Assembly (NCBI GenBank): GCA_019912965.1
Contig: JAIOHM010000219.1
Location: 1-39,921, forward strand
Direction: 5' to 3'
DNA length: 39,921 bases
Source: Anaerolineae bacterium
GTDB lineage: Bacteria > Chloroflexota > Anaerolineae > Aggregatilineales > Phototrophicaceae
In this document: piece after piece, positions 39,562 through 39,921 of the stretch
Numbering within the stretch: the stretch's first letter is position 1
How the letters are laid out: each line of letters begins with the position of its first letter
Notes under the pieces: model-generated
What the model was told of the DNA's origin: nothing
Database searches by the model: none
What the model saw: the letters and a program-made list of their open reading frames with translations, nothing else
Position numbers and translations under genes: made by a program

Positions 39562-39921
39562 ATGACAACACTTCCTCCTGATTACAACGCGCGTGTTTAT
39601 GCAGGCTGGCTGGGCAAATGCATCGGGGTGCGCTTCGGTGCGCCAATTGAAAACTGGACTTACGAGGAAATCCGCGACAACCTCGGTGAACTGGATGGGT
39701 ATCTGCGCGAGGATGCCGGGAAAATCTTCAAGCCGGATGACGACAGTTCTCTGCCGATGATTTTGATCCGGGCGTTTGAAGATCATGGTATTTCGGCGGA
39801 TTTGAGCGCCGAGCAGATCGCGCATACCTGGCTGAATTATTTAGGCGACCAGCATGGGACGCTGTGGTGGGGCGGATACGGGGTTTCGACCGAGCATACC
39901 GCACATCTGAATCTGATGAAT
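39562..39921 (+). CDS. ADP-ribosylglycohydrolase-family protein, second (partial at window end)
   Basis: The first 120 codons of a second ARH/DraG-fold protein, cut by the window edge. 'YNARVYAGWLGKCIGVRFGA' (residues about 8-27) is the family start, and 'KPDDDSSLPMILIRAFEDHG' (about residues 54-73) carries the first metal cluster, with PDDDS in the place of the TDDT of the upstream paralogue. The two differ clearly in sequence and belong to different subfamilies. ATG 39562 is the only start fitting the family beginning; the ribosome site is weak. It lies 197 bp behind the binding-protein gene, past two palindromes, and probably continues the same operon. Its presence suggests two successive or alternative glycohydrolase steps on the imported compound. 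Confidence 0.88.
   Translation, partial: MTTLPPDYNARVYAGWLGKCIGVRFGAPIENWTYEEIRDNLGELDGYLREDAGKIFKPDDDSSLPMILIRAFEDHGISADLSAEQIAHTWLNYLGDQHGTLWWGGYGVSTEHTAHLNLMN

Overview
The window looks like the chromosome of a free-living heterotrophic bacterium, most likely a member of the Chloroflexota (Anaerolineae-like). This rests on the style of the proteins, not on a marker gene. Examples are the Thr/Pro-rich 'PATIAA..Q.TATA' repeats behind a TIR domain, secreted Asp/Glu-rich proteins without Gram-negative features, many CUT1 sugar-transport genes, heptanucleotide intergenic repeats and GTAGGGGCG-type palindromes. Base composition is close to half GC. No rRNA, tRNA, CRISPR array, phage gene or transposase was recognised.

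Layout. 1-3.7 kb (+): an MGMT-like protein without the acceptor Cys, a GyrI-like ligand-binding protein, a small ORF, a histidine phosphatase and a class III aminotransferase. 3.7-5.6 kb (-): a secreted protein and a membrane-anchored TIR protein. 5.8-9.4 kb: a cupin, an ECF sigma factor with its zinc-finger anti-sigma factor, a divergent PAS-GAF protein, and two tandem paralogous membrane proteins. 9.4-16.1 kb: a dephospho-CoA kinase fused to a GNAT-like domain, a secreted S33-type hydrolase, a secreted beta-sandwich-like protein, and a membrane-anchored phospholipase D-like protein behind an uncharacterised partner. 16.4-19.0 kb: catalase and divergent OxyR with both redox cysteines.

19.0-29.6 kb is an L-arabinose polymer region. 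It holds a GH127 beta-L-arabinofuranosidase, debris of an ABC sugar transporter and of an AraC regulator, a DUF2785 protein, and then a cassette of LacI regulator, GH51, GH27 and GH51. The cassette sits between two long inverted repeats of about 330-345 bp core each. All four glycosidases lack signal peptides, so they should act on imported arabino-oligosaccharides. The only dedicated transporter visible beside them is decayed.

29.7-32.1 kb: an HsdM/HsdS-like pair without a nuclease subunit, in which the methylase has lost its NPPF catalytic motif. 32.1-33.6 kb (-): an ammonium transporter. 34.0 kb to the end (+): a LacI-controlled operon with an ADP-ribosylglycohydrolase-fold enzyme, two permeases, a binding protein and a second ADP-ribosylglycohydrolase cut by the window edge. 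The same perfect palindromic operator lies over the lacI promoter and inside the first codons of the first hydrolase gene.

The best candidates for undescribed biology are the inverted-repeat-bounded arabinose cassette, the ADP-ribosylglycohydrolase transport operon with its intragenic operator, and the methylase-like pair with a broken active site.
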